From Thalassobacillus devorans (lineage in GTDB: Bacteria; Bacillota; Bacilli; Bacillales; Halobacillaceae), in contig NZ_JAASRY010000001.1 in NCBI RefSeq assembly GCF_011761345.1, forward strand, positions 1,054,001-1,118,000: DNA of 64,000 nucleotides. The letters run 5' to 3'. Shown piece after piece: positions 8,985 through 18,560 of this stretch (its first letter is position 1; every line of letters begins with the position of its first letter). A program made the position numbers and the translations under genes. The notes beneath the pieces are model-generated. The model saw only the letters and a list, made by a program, of their open reading frames with translations, had not been told where the DNA came from and ran no database searches.

Positions 8985-9707
8985 ATGACACCGTCTAATA
9001 TTCTGATAGTGGGGGCGAGTGGTGATATTGGCAGTGCTATTTGCCGTGAATTAGCAGGAAAAGGATATAACCTTTTCCTTCAGTTTCATGCAAACAGCAG
9101 GATTATCAAGCAATTGGAAGAAGACATCGCGAAAGCCCAATGGCTTGGGGCTATGCAGGCTGACTTAGCAACGCCTGCTGGTATCCATCAGTTTCTTGAT
9201 CAACTGAACATTCATCTTGATGGTGTGGTCTTTGCCGGTGGGCGAGCTTTGACTGGAATGTTTCAGGACATGACAGAAAAAGATATGGACGATTTGTATC
9301 ACCTTCATGTCAAAACACCATGGATGATTACCAAGCATCTGCTCCCCTCCATGATTCGTCATCGGTACGGACGTATCCTGGTCATCTCTTCCATTTGGGG
9401 AGATGTTGGTGCCAGTATGGAAGTGTTGTACAGCTCCGTAAAAGGGGCACAAAACAGTTTCGTAAAAGCGCTGGCGAAAGAAACAGCTCGCAGTGGAGTT
9501 GTGGTCAACGGAGTAAGCCCGGGATTCATTGATACAAAAATGAATCTAGAGCTTGATGATGAAGAGAGAGCTTTATTATTCGATGATATTCCTACCGGCC
9601 GACCGGGTACTCCGGAGGAGGTCGCCAAAGTAGTCGGCTTCTTGATGAGTGAAGATGCCAGTTATATTAATGGCGAAATCATTAAAATCAATGGTGCATG
9701 GAGTTAA
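8985..9707 (+). CDS. ymfI: SDR-family EF-P 5-aminopentanone reductase (YmfI)
   Basis: 240 aa short-chain dehydrogenase. It has the Rossmann glycine motif GASGDIGS near the N-terminus and a catalytic Tyr-Lys pair in YSSVKGA, with the substrate-loop sequence NGVSPGFIDT. By position behind ymfFH it is YmfI, the NADPH-dependent enzyme that reduces 5-aminopentanone to 5-aminopentanol on EF-P in B. subtilis. It starts two bases after the ymfH stop with only a weak ribosome site (GAGCTGA), which suggests translational coupling. The generic SDR fold alone would not specify the substrate; synteny does. Confidence 0.85.
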   Translation: MTPSNILIVGASGDIGSAICRELAGKGYNLFLQFHANSRIIKQLEEDIAKAQWLGAMQADLATPAGIHQFLDQLNIHLDGVVFAGGRALTGMFQDMTEKDMDDLYHLHVKTPWMITKHLLPSMIRHRYGRILVISSIWGDVGASMEVLYSSVKGAQNSFVKALAKETARSGVVVNGVSPGFIDTKMNLELDDEERALLFDDIPTGRPGTPEEVAKVVGFLMSEDASYINGEIIKINGAWS

Positions 9708-9803
9708 TCCCTAGAAAATTTTTCTTCTAACTCTTCTTTTGCGTATAATACTCTCCTTTTTTCTAAAACTAAGGATGTATTTTTAAACAAAGGAGGAAAT
9801 AGT

Positions 9804-10064
9804 ATGTCTGTACTTGACAACTTTGATTCATGGAAAGATTTTTTAGGTGATCGATTGCACCAGGCGGAAGGTCAAGGGATGAATCAGAATGCCGTCTCAG
9901 AAATTGCTTATGAAATTGGCGGCTATCTGGCAAAGCAAGTAGATGCAAAGAATGATCAGGAAGCGATTTTGCGTGACCTTTGGAATGTGGCTGACAAAGA
10001 GGAACAGCACGCCATCGCGAATATGATGGTGAAATTGGTACAAGATCAAGGTACCCCGCGCTGA
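9804..10064 (+). CDS. ymfJ: DUF3243 small protein (YmfJ)
   Basis: 86 aa, soluble and mostly helical. The sequence (SWKDFLGDRLHQAEGQGM and the AYEIGGYLAKQVD region) is that of the DUF3243 family, found across Bacillaceae at this locus. Its function is unknown. It has a good AAAGGAGG ribosome site, a TATAAT element at 9744-9749 upstream and its own terminator downstream, so it is probably a monocistronic unit. Confidence 0.85.
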   Translation: MSVLDNFDSWKDFLGDRLHQAEGQGMNQNAVSEIAYEIGGYLAKQVDAKNDQEAILRDLWNVADKEEQHAIANMMVKLVQDQGTPR

Positions 10065-10080
10065 ATACATCTTTGAAACT

Positions 10081-10113
10081 GAAAGCCGTGCTGCTCGACA
10101 GCGCGGCTTTCAT
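10081..10113 (+). terminator. ymfJ terminator
   Basis: AAAGCCGTGCTG and CAGCGCGGCTTT form a GC-rich stem seventeen bases after the ymfJ stop. The T-tract is short, so efficiency may be moderate. Confidence 0.7.
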
Positions 10114-10283
10114 CTGCTTATGTCAAAATATCTGTCAAATGGGTTTTCGTAATGTCGAATCGTGGAACACACCAAAATATACAAACATTCCTTTTCTAAT
10201 ATATGAAAATCATTTATTATAAAAGAAGGGTTGAAGCAGGTACAGTACAGTTACATATCATTTCATTCCAGAGGGGTTGTAAT

Positions 10284-11075
10284 ATGGAAAAAAAAGAGTG
10301 GTATCTGGAATACGAAATTCAGTATAACCGACCGGGACTACTAGGTGACATATCTTCATTATTAGGGATGTTAGCGATTAATATCATTACGATCAACGGT
10401 GTCGAAAATTCTCATCGGGGAATGCTTTTATTATGTAAAAATGAAGAGCAGATTGATCGGTTGAAATCGATTGTCAAAACAATGGATACCATTAAGATTA
10501 CAAAATTGCGAAGGCCAAAGCTCAGAGATACACTGGCTGTCCGTCACGGCCGCTATATTCATAGCGATGTCGATGACCGAAAAACATTTCGATTTATCCG
10601 GGAAGATTTAGGTTTGCTGGTAGATTTTCTGGCCGAGCTGTTTATGAAGGAAGGACATAAGCTAGTGGGCATCAGAGGAATGCCACGTGTAGGGAAAACA
10701 GAGTCCATCGTCGCTTCCAGTGTCTGTGCGAATAAACGCTGGCTGTTTGTTTCCAGTACACTGCTGAAACAAACAATCCGAAGTCAGTTGATTGAGGATG
10801 AATACAGTGAAGACACGCTATATATCATAGACGGTATTGTTTCCACACGCCGTGCGAATGAAAAGCATTGGCAGCTGGTTCGTGAAATCATGAGGCTGCC
10901 TGCAACCAAAGTGGTTGAACACCCGGATATTTTCGTCCAGGAATCCGAGTATAAAATGGAAGATTTCGATTATATCATTGAATTAAGGAATACAGAAGAT
11001 GAAGAAATAAAATATGATACAGTAGAAAAACCGCAGCTTTCACCAAACGATGGTTTTTCCATGTTCGATTTTTAA
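10284..11075 (+). CDS. ymfK: YmfK-family protein (DUF3388), ACT-like plus P-loop
   Basis: 263 aa. Residues about 5-80 (LEYEIQYNRPGLLGDISSLL) look like an ACT-type ligand-binding domain. The rest includes a Walker-A-like GMPRVGKTES motif near residue 132, so nucleotide binding is plausible. It matches the DUF3388/YmfK family, of unknown function, conserved between ymfJ and ymfM in Bacillus. The ATG at 10284 behind GAGGGG is chosen over an upstream in-frame ATG at 10203 that has no ribosome site. It precedes ymfM by about 20 bases, so the two are probably cotranscribed. Confidence 0.82.
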   Translation: MEKKEWYLEYEIQYNRPGLLGDISSLLGMLAINIITINGVENSHRGMLLLCKNEEQIDRLKSIVKTMDTIKITKLRRPKLRDTLAVRHGRYIHSDVDDRKTFRFIREDLGLLVDFLAELFMKEGHKLVGIRGMPRVGKTESIVASSVCANKRWLFVSSTLLKQTIRSQLIEDEYSEDTLYIIDGIVSTRRANEKHWQLVREIMRLPATKVVEHPDIFVQESEYKMEDFDYIIELRNTEDEEIKYDTVEKPQLSPNDGFSMFDF

Positions 11076-11095
11076 AGTAATGGATGGTGTTATAC

Positions 11096-12025
11096 ATGGA
11101 CCTCGGTACTCGATTGAGAGAAGCGCGAGAATCAAAAGGCTTGTCATTAGAAGAAATACAACAAGTCACTAAAATCCAAAAACGATATTTACAAGCTATC
11201 GAAAAGGGAGATCATAGCAACCTGCCCGGAACATTTTATGCCAGAGCTTTTATACGAGAGTATGCAGCGGCTGTAGGTCTGAATCCTGATGAAGTGATGG
11301 AGGAGCATAAAAATGAATTGCCTGCGTCTCCTCAGGATAGCAGTGTCGCCTATAACCGGGTACAGCGTTCCAAGGAAGACGCGTCACCAGCCAATAGCAA
11401 TTTTTCCAGAGTATTTCCGACTATCATCACAATCATTTTGATAGGGGTTATCATTTTTGCTGCCTATTTCTTTCTTTCCCAGCTGAATTCTAATTCAGGC
11501 GGGGATGCGGGAAAAAAGGAAAGTGGAGAAGATGAAATTATAATTGATAATTCGGTGGAAGAAAATAACTCAGCCGATGAAAATTCCGAAGAAACAGACG
11601 GAGCAGCAGATGAAAACCAATCCTCCGATGATAGTGCAAACGATGAGGATGAATCAGCTGAAGAAACTACTGAAGGTAGTTCTGAAGAGAAAGAAGAGCT
11701 CAACGTGGAAGTGACGGAGACAGGATCAGGTGGTTTTCCTCAACACACATTAGAAATATCCCAAGTAGACGATTTGGAACTCACGATTGAATTGAGTAAC
11801 GATAGCTATTTGGAAGTCATGAAAGAACCGAATGGTGAAACATTGATTGACAGTAAAATATACGGGGAAGATGATTCACCGATCACAGTAGATGTAAGCA
11901 AAGAAGAGCAGATTTTTATTAAAACCGGCTTTGTTCCAGGAACCACTGTCAAACTCAATGAGCAGGAAATTGAGTTTCCAGTGGAAAATATGCAACAGAA
12001 ACTTCTCATTAAAGTAGCTGAATAA
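11096..12025 (+). CDS. ymfM: RodZ-like membrane protein with HTH (YmfM)
   Basis: 309 aa. An N-terminal Xre-type helix-turn-helix (LGTRLREARESKGLSLEEIQ, about 1-65) precedes one membrane segment at roughly 105-127. A strongly acidic Ser/Glu/Asp linker (about 135-205) follows, and then an extracellular DUF4115 beta-domain. This is the RodZ plan; RodZ links the MreB cytoskeleton to cell-wall elongation. The ATG at 11096 follows GGATGGTG; the ATG at 11084 lies too close to any ribosome site. pgsA follows, as in B. subtilis. Confidence 0.85.
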   Translation: MDLGTRLREARESKGLSLEEIQQVTKIQKRYLQAIEKGDHSNLPGTFYARAFIREYAAAVGLNPDEVMEEHKNELPASPQDSSVAYNRVQRSKEDASPANSNFSRVFPTIITIILIGVIIFAAYFFLSQLNSNSGGDAGKKESGEDEIIIDNSVEENNSADENSEETDGAADENQSSDDSANDEDESAEETTEGSSEEKEELNVEVTETGSGGFPQHTLEISQVDDLELTIELSNDSYLEVMKEPNGETLIDSKIYGEDDSPITVDVSKEEQIFIKTGFVPGTTVKLNEQEIEFPVENMQQKLLIKVAE

Positions 12026-12037
12026 ATAAAGTACAGG

Positions 12038-12106
12038 GAAGCTGTTCCTAGTAACACAAGGTGTTGTTGTATGACACTTGTACCCTTTTTACTGGAACAG
12101 CTTTTC
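12038..12106 (+). terminator. long-loop terminator between ymfM and pgsA
   Basis: GAAGCTGTTCC (12038-12048) pairs with GGAACAGCTTTTC (12094-12106), enclosing a smaller AACAC/GTGTT hairpin. A T-rich stretch follows. It may be a leaky terminator, because pgsA is normally downstream in the same direction. Confidence 0.6.
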
Positions 12107-12142
12107 TTCATCATGCCGGAAGCCAATAGGAGTGTATGGAAA

Positions 12143-12721
12143 ATGAATATACCAAACAGAATTACGATTTCACGAATTTTATTGATACCGATTTTTATTA
12201 TATTGATGAGTGTACCCTTTAACTGGGGAGAAGTGTCTATGGGAGAAAGGGAACTTCCGTGGTCCCATTTGGCAGCTGCAATCTTGTTTATCATTGCTTC
12301 GACTACGGACTGGGTAGATGGCTATTATGCTAGAAAGCATAATTTAGTGACCAACCTTGGAAAATTTCTTGATCCACTTGCTGATAAATTGCTTGTCTCC
12401 GCGGCCTTGATTTTACTTGTAGAACAAGGTCTTGCTCCGGCTTGGATTGTCATTCTCATTATTAGCAGGGAATTTGCTGTTACCGGGCTCCGTCTTGTAG
12501 CAGCAGGTGAAGGAATTGTATTAGCAGCAAGTAATATGGGGAAATGGAAAACTACCCTTCAAATTGTAGCGATCGCAGTATTGCTGCTTCACAATTGGCC
12601 ATTTGCTTATGCCGGATTTCCGTTTGGAACCATTATTTTATATGCAGCAATGATTATTACGGTCATTTCCGGCTATGATTATTTTGCGAAGAACTGGCAT
12701 GTAATGAGGGATTCTAAATAA
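12143..12721 (+). CDS. pgsA: CDP-diacylglycerol-glycerol-3-phosphate 3-phosphatidyltransferase
   Basis: 192 aa integral membrane enzyme that makes phosphatidylglycerophosphate, the committed step to phosphatidylglycerol and cardiolipin. The complete CDP-alcohol phosphotransferase motif is present (DWVDGYYAR, then G eight residues on, then DPLADK), with all the catalytic Asp residues. About five hydrophobic segments are visible. The ATG at 12143 follows AGGAGTG at 12128-12134; in-frame upstream ATGs are unsupported. Its stop overlaps the cinA start by one base (TAATG). Confidence 0.93.
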   Translation: MNIPNRITISRILLIPIFIILMSVPFNWGEVSMGERELPWSHLAAAILFIIASTTDWVDGYYARKHNLVTNLGKFLDPLADKLLVSAALILLVEQGLAPAWIVILIISREFAVTGLRLVAAGEGIVLAASNMGKWKTTLQIVAIAVLLLHNWPFAYAGFPFGTIILYAAMIITVISGYDYFAKNWHVMRDSK

Positions 12722-13995
12722 TGAAGACAGTAAAAGCGGAAATCATAGGAATTGGCACGGAATTATTACTAGGACAAATCGCTAATACGAATGCGCAATG
12801 GATTTCCTCCCAGCTGGCTGCCCAGGGGATTCATGTCTATTTCCATGGGGTGGTTGGTGATAACTTCAGCCGTTGCGTAGAAACTTTTGAGGCTGCTCAG
12901 CGCAGGTCCGATCTTGTTATTGTTACAGGGGGGCTCGGCCCAACGGAAGATGATATGACCAGGGATGCAGCACAAAAAATCTTCTCCCAAAAACTTATCG
13001 AGGACCCGGAAAGCGCCAGGCGAGTGGAACACTTCTACCTAAAAAACAACCGTCCTATGTCACCGAACAACCGTAAGCAAGCCCTTGTATTCGAAAACGC
13101 GAAAGTACTTCAAAATGAAGAAGGCATGGCACCGGGAATGATGGTAGAACATGAAAATGTGCTTTGGGTATTTCTCCCTGGTGTTCCTTCTGAAATGAAG
13201 TATTTAATGAAAGAACATGTACTCCCTTATTTCCAGGATTATTTTCAGTTACAAACCGAAATCGTATCTGAAATGCTTCGTTTTATCGGGATAGGGGAAT
13301 CCCAGTTGGAACATGAACTTCAAGATTTAATCAGCAGCCAGACGAATCCGACAATCGCTCCTTTAGCTTCAGAAGGAGAGGTGGGATTAAGGTTAACATC
13401 AAAAGGGGATACAGAAGAAGAAGCGCGATCTATGATTCGCTCGTTAAAGAACGTCATTCTTTCCAAAATGGGCGACTATTATTATGGTTCCGATGACATA
13501 ACCATCCAGCAGGAAGTTCTTACTTTATCAAAAGAAAAGCAATTGACGATAGCTGCAGCGGAAAGCCTGACAGGCGGCAGGTTCATCGATGGTCTCATTA
13601 CGTTACCTGGAGCTTCAAGCGTCTGTGAGGGGAGTGTCGTGACCTATACTCCTGACATGAAAGAAAAGATGCTTGGTATCCCGGGTGCTCTTATCAAAGA
13701 GTATGGAACAGTAAGTGAGGCATGTGCAAAAGCGATGGCTATGAACATAAAACAGCTCGTTAAATCAGATATCGGGATCAGTTTTACAGGAGTGGCAGGA
13801 CCTGATTCGAGTGAGGGCAAAGAACCAGGGACCGTGTACATCGGCATCCAAATCAAAAATGAGCCTGTGGAAGTGTATCACTTTCATTTTAATGGAACAA
13901 GGGAGACGGTACGTAACCGGAGCGTGAAGAAAGGCTATGAATTACTTTTTCATCGTTTGAAAAAAGATTTATCATCCAAAAAAAGCGGGCAGTAA
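12721..13995 (+). CDS. cinA: competence/damage-inducible protein CinA
   Basis: 424 aa. The N-terminal MoaB/MogA-like domain (EIIGIGTELLLGQIANTNA, VTGGLGPTEDD) is joined to a C-terminal nicotinamide-nucleotide amidase domain (AAAESLTGG, FTGVAGPD). CinA-family proteins recycle NMN and deaminated pyridine nucleotides, and in transformable bacteria are coexpressed with recA. It is coupled to pgsA and sits directly before recA, the classical arrangement. Full length for the family. Confidence 0.92.
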   Translation: MKTVKAEIIGIGTELLLGQIANTNAQWISSQLAAQGIHVYFHGVVGDNFSRCVETFEAAQRRSDLVIVTGGLGPTEDDMTRDAAQKIFSQKLIEDPESARRVEHFYLKNNRPMSPNNRKQALVFENAKVLQNEEGMAPGMMVEHENVLWVFLPGVPSEMKYLMKEHVLPYFQDYFQLQTEIVSEMLRFIGIGESQLEHELQDLISSQTNPTIAPLASEGEVGLRLTSKGDTEEEARSMIRSLKNVILSKMGDYYYGSDDITIQQEVLTLSKEKQLTIAAAESLTGGRFIDGLITLPGASSVCEGSVVTYTPDMKEKMLGIPGALIKEYGTVSEACAKAMAMNIKQLVKSDIGISFTGVAGPDSSEGKEPGTVYIGIQIKNEPVEVYHFHFNGTRETVRNRSVKKGYELLFHRLKKDLSSKKSGQ

Positions 13996-14051
13996 CCAGC
14001 CTTTTCCTGAAGGAAGTAAGAATTATCGTCATCATAACGCATGAAAAAAAG

Positions 14052-14065
14052 GGAACATTCATTCG
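14052..14065 (+). promoter_or_regulatory. candidate LexA (SOS/Cheo) box of recA
   Basis: GGAACATTCATTCG matches 11 of 14 positions of the Bacillus SOS consensus CGAACRNRYGTTYG and lies just upstream of the recA -35 element. recA is a LexA target in Bacillus, which makes the site plausible despite the mismatches. Confidence 0.5.
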
Positions 14066-14073
14066 CTTTTTAG

Positions 14074-14102
14074 TTGGCAAATCATCTAAAACAAGTTATT
14101 AT
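14074..14102 (+). promoter_or_regulatory. sigma-A promoter of recA
   Basis: TTGGCA (14074-14079) and TATTAT (14097-14102) are separated by 17 bases and sit 30 bases before the recA start. Confidence 0.65.
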
Positions 14103-14131
14103 AAGGATAGCAAAGCTGAAAGGGGAATATT

Positions 14132-15175
14132 ATGAGTGATCGTAAACAAGCGTTAGATATGGCGCTTAGACAAATTGAGAAACAGTTCGGTAAAGGCTCT
14201 GTAATGAAATTGGGGGAGCAGGCTGAGCAAAAAGTCAGTACGGTTCCCAGTGGTTCGCTGGCACTTGATGTCGCACTTGGTGTAGGCGGGTATCCACGCG
14301 GACGAATCGTTGAAATATATGGTCCGGAATCTTCCGGTAAAACAACTGTTGCACTGCATGCGATTGCAGAAGCACAGCGAAAGGGTGGACAAGCGGCGTT
14401 CATCGATGCCGAGCATGCCCTGGATCCGGTCTATGCCAGAAACCTTGGTGTCAATGTCGATGAACTATTACTTTCCCAGCCGGATACAGGGGAACAGGCT
14501 TTAGAGATTGCTGAAGCACTTGTGCGCAGTGGAGCAGTCGATATGGTAGTCATCGACTCTGTAGCAGCTTTGGTTCCTAAAGCTGAAATTGAAGGGGAAA
14601 TGGGTGATTCCCATGTCGGTTTGCAAGCACGTCTGATGTCTCAGGCATTGCGTAAGCTTTCCGGTGCAATCAACAAATCAAAAACGACTGCTATCTTCAT
14701 CAACCAAATCCGTGAAAAAGTCGGTGTTATGTTCGGTAACCCGGAAACTACTCCAGGTGGACGGGCATTGAAATTCTACTCTTCTGTACGTCTGGAAGTG
14801 CGCCGTGCTGAAACGCTGAAGCAGGGTAATGATATGGTCGGAAACAAAACACGGATCAAAGTCGTGAAGAACAAAGTTGCACCACCTTTCAAGCAGGCAG
14901 AAGTGGATATCATGTATGGTCAGGGGATTTCCAGCGAAGGAGAACTGATTGATATCGGTTCTGACCTGGACATTGTCCAGAAGAGCGGATCCTGGTATTC
15001 CTATAACGAGGAACGTTTAGGTCAGGGACGTGAAAACGCCAAGCAGTTCCTGAAAGAAAACCCTGATATCTATCAAGCTATCAATGATCAAATAAGAAGA
15101 CATTATGGTATGTATGAAGGGGAAGAAGGCGAAGACGCCTCTAAAGAAGCGAATCAAGAATCACTGGATGTATAA
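14132..15175 (+). CDS. recA: recombinase RecA
   Basis: 347 aa, full length. Walker A GPESSGKT at 64-71, the [10 protein letters not shown] stretch, [11 protein letters not shown] (Walker B) and the L2-loop [10 protein letters not shown] region are all present, with an acidic C-terminal tail. RecA forms filaments on single-stranded DNA for homologous recombination and triggers LexA self-cleavage. It has an AAAGGGGA ribosome site, its own promoter and SOS box, and a strong terminator, so it can be transcribed alone or by read-through from cinA. Confidence 0.97.
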   Translation: MSDRKQALDMALRQIEKQFGKGSVMKLGEQAEQKVSTVPSGSLALDVALGVGGYPRGRIVEIYGPESSGKTTVALHAIAEAQRKGGQAAFIDAEHALDPVYARNLGVNVDELLLSQPDTGEQALEIAEALVRSGAVDMVVIDSVAALVPKAEIEGEMGDSHVGLQARLMSQALRKLSGAINKSKTTAIFINQIREKVGVMFGNPETTPGGRALKFYSSVRLEVRRAETLKQGNDMVGNKTRIKVVKNKVAPPFKQAEVDIMYGQGISSEGELIDIGSDLDIVQKSGSWYSYNEERLGQGRENAKQFLKENPDIYQAINDQIRRHYGMYEGEEGEDASKEANQESLDV

Positions 15176-15189
15176 GATCACACCATAAC

Positions 15190-15249
15190 AGGCAGTTCAA
15201 TATTGGGGTGTTGGCAGCACATGCACCCCTTGATTGAACTGCTTTTTTT
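15190..15249 (+). terminator. recA terminator
   Basis: GCAGTTCAAT (15192-15201) pairs with ATTGAACTGC (15233-15242). A second stem, GGGGTG/CACCCC, is nested inside, and seven T follow. Confidence 0.9.
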
Positions 15250-15367
15250 ATGGGAAATTATAAATTTTCCTTGCTGAAACACCTTAGGAACAGGGGAATA
15301 TTTTTCCATGGGATGTGGAAACTCAGCAGGAACAAGGAAAATCAAGGAATATATATTTGACGATTCC

Positions 15368-15396
15368 TTGACATTACCATTTCACAAGCTTAAAAT
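15368..15396 (+). promoter_or_regulatory. sigma-A promoter of rny
   Basis: A perfect TTGACA at 15368-15373 is separated by 17 bases from TAAAAT at 15391-15396. The transcript would have a leader of about 110 bases before the rny start. Confidence 0.8.
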
Positions 15397-15510
15397 TAAC
15401 GTGTATCATTTTCATTTTTTTATACACCTATTAAACAATGTTTGTCAGAAAATGAAACGTATGTACATGCCGACAAATTGTACAATTTCATAGCAAGAGG
15501 AGGTGAAATC

Positions 15511-17076
15511 ATGGATAATTTGGTATCCCTGCTCATCTTCATTTTGCTTGCCCTGATCGTCGGTATTGTTGTTGGGTATCTCATTCGGAAATCCATAGCG
15601 GAAGCGAAGATTTCAAGTGCGGAAGAACTGGCGAAACAGATCGTGGATGAAGGTCGCCGTAATGCAGAGGCGGCTAAGAAAGAAGCCCTGCTGGAAGCGA
15701 AAGATGAAAACCATCGTCTGCGCCAGGATGCAGAAGACGAAATTCGCGAACGTCGTATGGAACTACAAAAGACAGAAAATCGTTTAATGCAGAAAGAAGA
15801 AAACCTCGACCGTAAAAGTGAAACGCTAGATAAGCGTGAGCTTACGCTCGAGAAAAAAGAGGAAACTCTTACCGAAAGACAACAACAAATTGAAGAAATG
15901 GAAAGCAAAGTGAAAGCTATGCTGCAAGAGCAACAAACTGAGCTTGAACGCATTTCCGGCTTAACTTCAGACCAGGCTAAACAGATTATTTTAGAACGTG
16001 TGGAGCAAGAAGTTTCTCATGAATCTGCTCTCATGATCAAAGAAGCAGAGAATCGTGCCAAAGAGGAAGCGGATAAGAAGGCGAAAAGCATTCTTTCACT
16101 TGCCATGCAGCGTTGTGCCGCTGATCATGTAGCGGAAACGACGGTATCGGTTGTAAACCTTCCAAATGATGAAATGAAGGGACGCATCATCGGACGTGAA
16201 GGTCGAAATATCCGGACATTGGAAACATTGACGGGTATCGACTTGATTATAGATGATACACCGGAAGCAGTCATTTTGTCAGGTTTTGATCCGATTCGAA
16301 GAGAAACTGCTCGGATTGCTTTAGAAAAATTGGTGCAGGATGGACGGATCCACCCGGCCAGGATCGAAGAAATGGTAGACAAATCAAGACGTGAAGTGGA
16401 TGAATACATCCGTGAAGTCGGTGAACAGACCACATTCGAGGTCGGTGTACATGGCTTGCATCCTGACTTGGTAAAAATTCTTGGCCGTTTAAAATATCGT
16501 ACAAGCTATGGTCAAAATGTTTTAAAACACTCAATGGAAGTAGCGTATCTCTCAGGACTGCTTGCAGCAGAGCTGGGGGAAGACGAAACATTAGCCCGCC
16601 GTGCCGGCCTTCTGCATGATATCGGAAAAGCGATTGATCATGAAATTGAAGGCAGCCACGTTGAAATCGGGAAAGAGCTGGCAGTGAAGTACAAGGAAAA
16701 TGAAGTAGTAATCAATGCGATTGCCTCCCACCACGGAGACGAAGAACCTACCTCAATTATTTCGGTACTTGTCGCAGCAGCTGATGCTCTATCTGCAGCA
16801 CGACCAGGTGCCCGCAGTGAAACGCTTGAAAATTATATCAAACGTCTGGAAAAGCTGGAAGAGATTTGTGAATCCCATGAAGGGGTGGAAAAATCCTTCG
16901 CTATCCAGGCAGGTCGTGAAGTAAGGATTATGGTGAAGCCAGATGAAATCGATGATGTCACAGCTACTAAAGTAGCTCGTAGCATCCGTAAACAGATTGA
17001 GGATGAGCTTGACTATCCAGGTCATATTAAAGTGACTGTCATCCGTGAAACGCGATCCGTTGAATATGCTAAATAA
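15511..17076 (+). CDS. rny: ribonuclease Y
   Basis: 521 aa, the usual length. A single N-terminal membrane anchor (about 4-25) is followed by a long charged coiled coil (about 30-190). Next come a KH RNA-binding domain ([15 protein letters not shown]) and an HD hydrolase domain with LLHDIGKA. RNase Y is the membrane-tethered endonuclease that starts mRNA decay in Bacillus. The ATG at 15511 follows AGAGGAGGTGA; the in-frame ATG at 15442 would add 23 residues ahead of the membrane anchor and has no ribosome site. ricA, a component of the complex that steers RNase Y, lies 10 kb downstream. Confidence 0.95.
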   Translation: MDNLVSLLIFILLALIVGIVVGYLIRKSIAEAKISSAEELAKQIVDEGRRNAEAAKKEALLEAKDENHRLRQDAEDEIRERRMELQKTENRLMQKEENLDRKSETLDKRELTLEKKEETLTERQQQIEEMESKVKAMLQEQQTELERISGLTSDQAKQIILERVEQEVSHESALMIKEAENRAKEEADKKAKSILSLAMQRCAADHVAETTVSVVNLPNDEMKGRIIGREGRNIRTLETLTGIDLIIDDTPEAVILSGFDPIRRETARIALEKLVQDGRIHPARIEEMVDKSRREVDEYIREVGEQTTFEVGVHGLHPDLVKILGRLKYRTSYGQNVLKHSMEVAYLSGLLAAELGEDETLARRAGLLHDIGKAIDHEIEGSHVEIGKELAVKYKENEVVINAIASHHGDEEPTSIISVLVAAADALSAARPGARSETLENYIKRLEKLEEICESHEGVEKSFAIQAGREVRIMVKPDEIDDVTATKVARSIRKQIEDELDYPGHIKVTVIRETRSVEYAK

Positions 17077-17078
17077 AA

Positions 17079-17110
17079 GTAAAGTGGCCGTTTCGGTCAC
17101 TTTATTTTTT
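17079..17110 (+). terminator. rny terminator
   Basis: AAAGTGGCCG and CGGTCACTTT pair with one G-T wobble around a TTT loop, and a T-rich run follows. Confidence 0.75.
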
Positions 17111-17249
17111 ATACTTTAAGAGAGTGTAACTATATTAAATGTTTAAAGTATTGAAAAGCCTAGTATTACCTTTGCATGACCCAGCTTTGACAACGGAGCC
17201 TTCCTATGTGAAACTGAATCTGAATATATAGTGAGAGAGGATTAGGTTA

Positions 17250-18047
17250 ATGAAAATATTATTTATCGGTGATGTAGTCGGGTCACCTGGAAGAGATATG
17301 GTGCAAGAATACTTACCGAAGCTGAAAGCGAAATATCAGCCCGTAGTAACAATTATTAATGGTGAAAATTCGGCTTCCGGTAAAGGGATCACAGAAAAAA
17401 TCTACCGAAATTTTCTTGAATGGGGAGCTAATGCAGTGACGCTAGGAAACCATGCATGGGATAAAAAAGAGATATTCGATTTTATTGACCATGCTGATTA
17501 CATGGTGCGGCCTGCAAACTACCCGGAAGGGACTCCCGGTAAAGGGATTACCTATGTCAAAACTAATCATGGCGAGGTGGCAGTACTTAACCTGCAAGGC
17601 AGAACATTTCTATCACCAAATGATGACCCATTCCGTAAAGTAGATGAGTTGATAGAAACAGCTAAGAAGCGAACCAATATTATCTTTCTCGACTTTCATG
17701 CGGAAACTACCAGTGAAAAACAGGCAATGGGCTGGTATGTGGACGGCAGAGTCAGTATCCATGTCGGTACCCATACCCATGTGCAAACTTCTGATGAGCG
17801 AATCCTCCCTGGTGGCACAGGTTATATTACCGATGTCGGTATGACTGGTCCTTATGATGGCATCCTCGGTATGGATCGCGAAGCTGTGATCAAACGGTTT
17901 CTCACAAACCTTCCTGTACGTTTCGAAGTCCCTAAAACGGGTAGAAAACAACTAAGCGCAATATTGGCAGATGTAGATGAAGCCACAGGAAAGGCAAAGA
18001 AACTCCAACGGATCATGATTAACGACGATCACCCTTTCTTCGGCTGA
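17250..18047 (+). CDS. ymdB: YmdB-family metallophosphoesterase
   Basis: 265 aa, full length. Metal-binding motifs of the family are visible: GDVVGSPGRD at the N-terminus, NGENSASGKG, TLGNHAWDKKE and the HVGTHTHVQTSD stretch. In B. subtilis YmdB is a 2',3'/3',5'-cyclic nucleotide phosphodiesterase that affects biofilm and motility decisions. It follows rny as in B. subtilis but is separated from it by a terminator, so it probably has its own promoter. Confidence 0.92.
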   Translation: MKILFIGDVVGSPGRDMVQEYLPKLKAKYQPVVTIINGENSASGKGITEKIYRNFLEWGANAVTLGNHAWDKKEIFDFIDHADYMVRPANYPEGTPGKGITYVKTNHGEVAVLNLQGRTFLSPNDDPFRKVDELIETAKKRTNIIFLDFHAETTSEKQAMGWYVDGRVSIHVGTHTHVQTSDERILPGGTGYITDVGMTGPYDGILGMDREAVIKRFLTNLPVRFEVPKTGRKQLSAILADVDEATGKAKKLQRIMINDDHPFFG

Positions 18048-18082
18048 TTATTTGAACTTTTCTAAAAATTCCTTCATAATGA

Positions 18083-18111
18083 AAAGGAATATTCTTCATC
18101 TCCAAGAATAT
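18083..18111 (+). promoter_or_regulatory. candidate sigma-H promoter of spoVS
   Basis: AAAGGAATA (18083-18091) fits the sigma-H -35 consensus RNAGGAWWW. After 11 bases, CAAGAATAT (18103-18111) fits the -10 consensus RNNGAAT except at its first base. spoVS is sigma-H dependent in B. subtilis. Confidence 0.65.
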
Positions 18112-18154
18112 AGTAGTTATGGAATAACTATAGTTTATGAAGGAGGAGCTAGTA

Positions 18155-18415
18155 ATGGAAATATTAAAAGTCTCAGCCAAATCCAGTCCGAATTCAGTAG
18201 CAGGAGCTCTAGCAAACGTCCTTAGGGAACGTGGAACAGCGGAGATTCAAGCGATCGGCGCTGGTGCGTTGAACCAGGCCGTCAAAGCAGTTGCTATCGC
18301 CAGGGGGTTCGTAGCACCCAGTGGTGTCGATCTAATTTGTATTCCGGCTTTCACAGACATCATGATTGATGATGAAGAGCGTACTGCAATTAAATTGATT
18401 GTCGAACCTCGATAA
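18155..18415 (+). CDS. spoVS: stage V sporulation protein S
   Basis: 86 aa, the standard length, with a sequence (LKVSAKSSPNSVAGALANVL) almost invariant in spore formers. SpoVS is an Alba-fold, probably nucleic-acid-binding protein; its loss allows septation defects and blocks sporulation at stage V. The ATG at 18155 follows AAGGAGGAG at 18140-18148. Its own sigma-H-like promoter and terminator make it monocistronic. Confidence 0.95.
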   Translation: MEILKVSAKSSPNSVAGALANVLRERGTAEIQAIGAGALNQAVKAVAIARGFVAPSGVDLICIPAFTDIMIDDEERTAIKLIVEPR

Positions 18416-18453
18416 ACGACAAGCTCTTCCATTAAAAATTAAATGGACAAGAA

Positions 18454-18488
18454 CAGCCGTGCTATCCAAAGCACGGCTTATATTTTTT
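18454..18488 (+). terminator. spoVS terminator
   Basis: AGCCGTGC and GCACGGCT form a perfect 8-bp stem, followed by an AT-rich tract with six T. Confidence 0.85.
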
Positions 18489-18560
18489 ACTCTTCGGATT
18501 TTCTTTACGTTATTGACGATTTACTATAAGAGGCATATCCACCAATAGGGTCGAAAAGTC

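Noticed and set aside
15308-15493. 61-codon frame upstream of rny
   Set aside because: It spans the rny promoter and leader, has no ribosome site and resembles no family.
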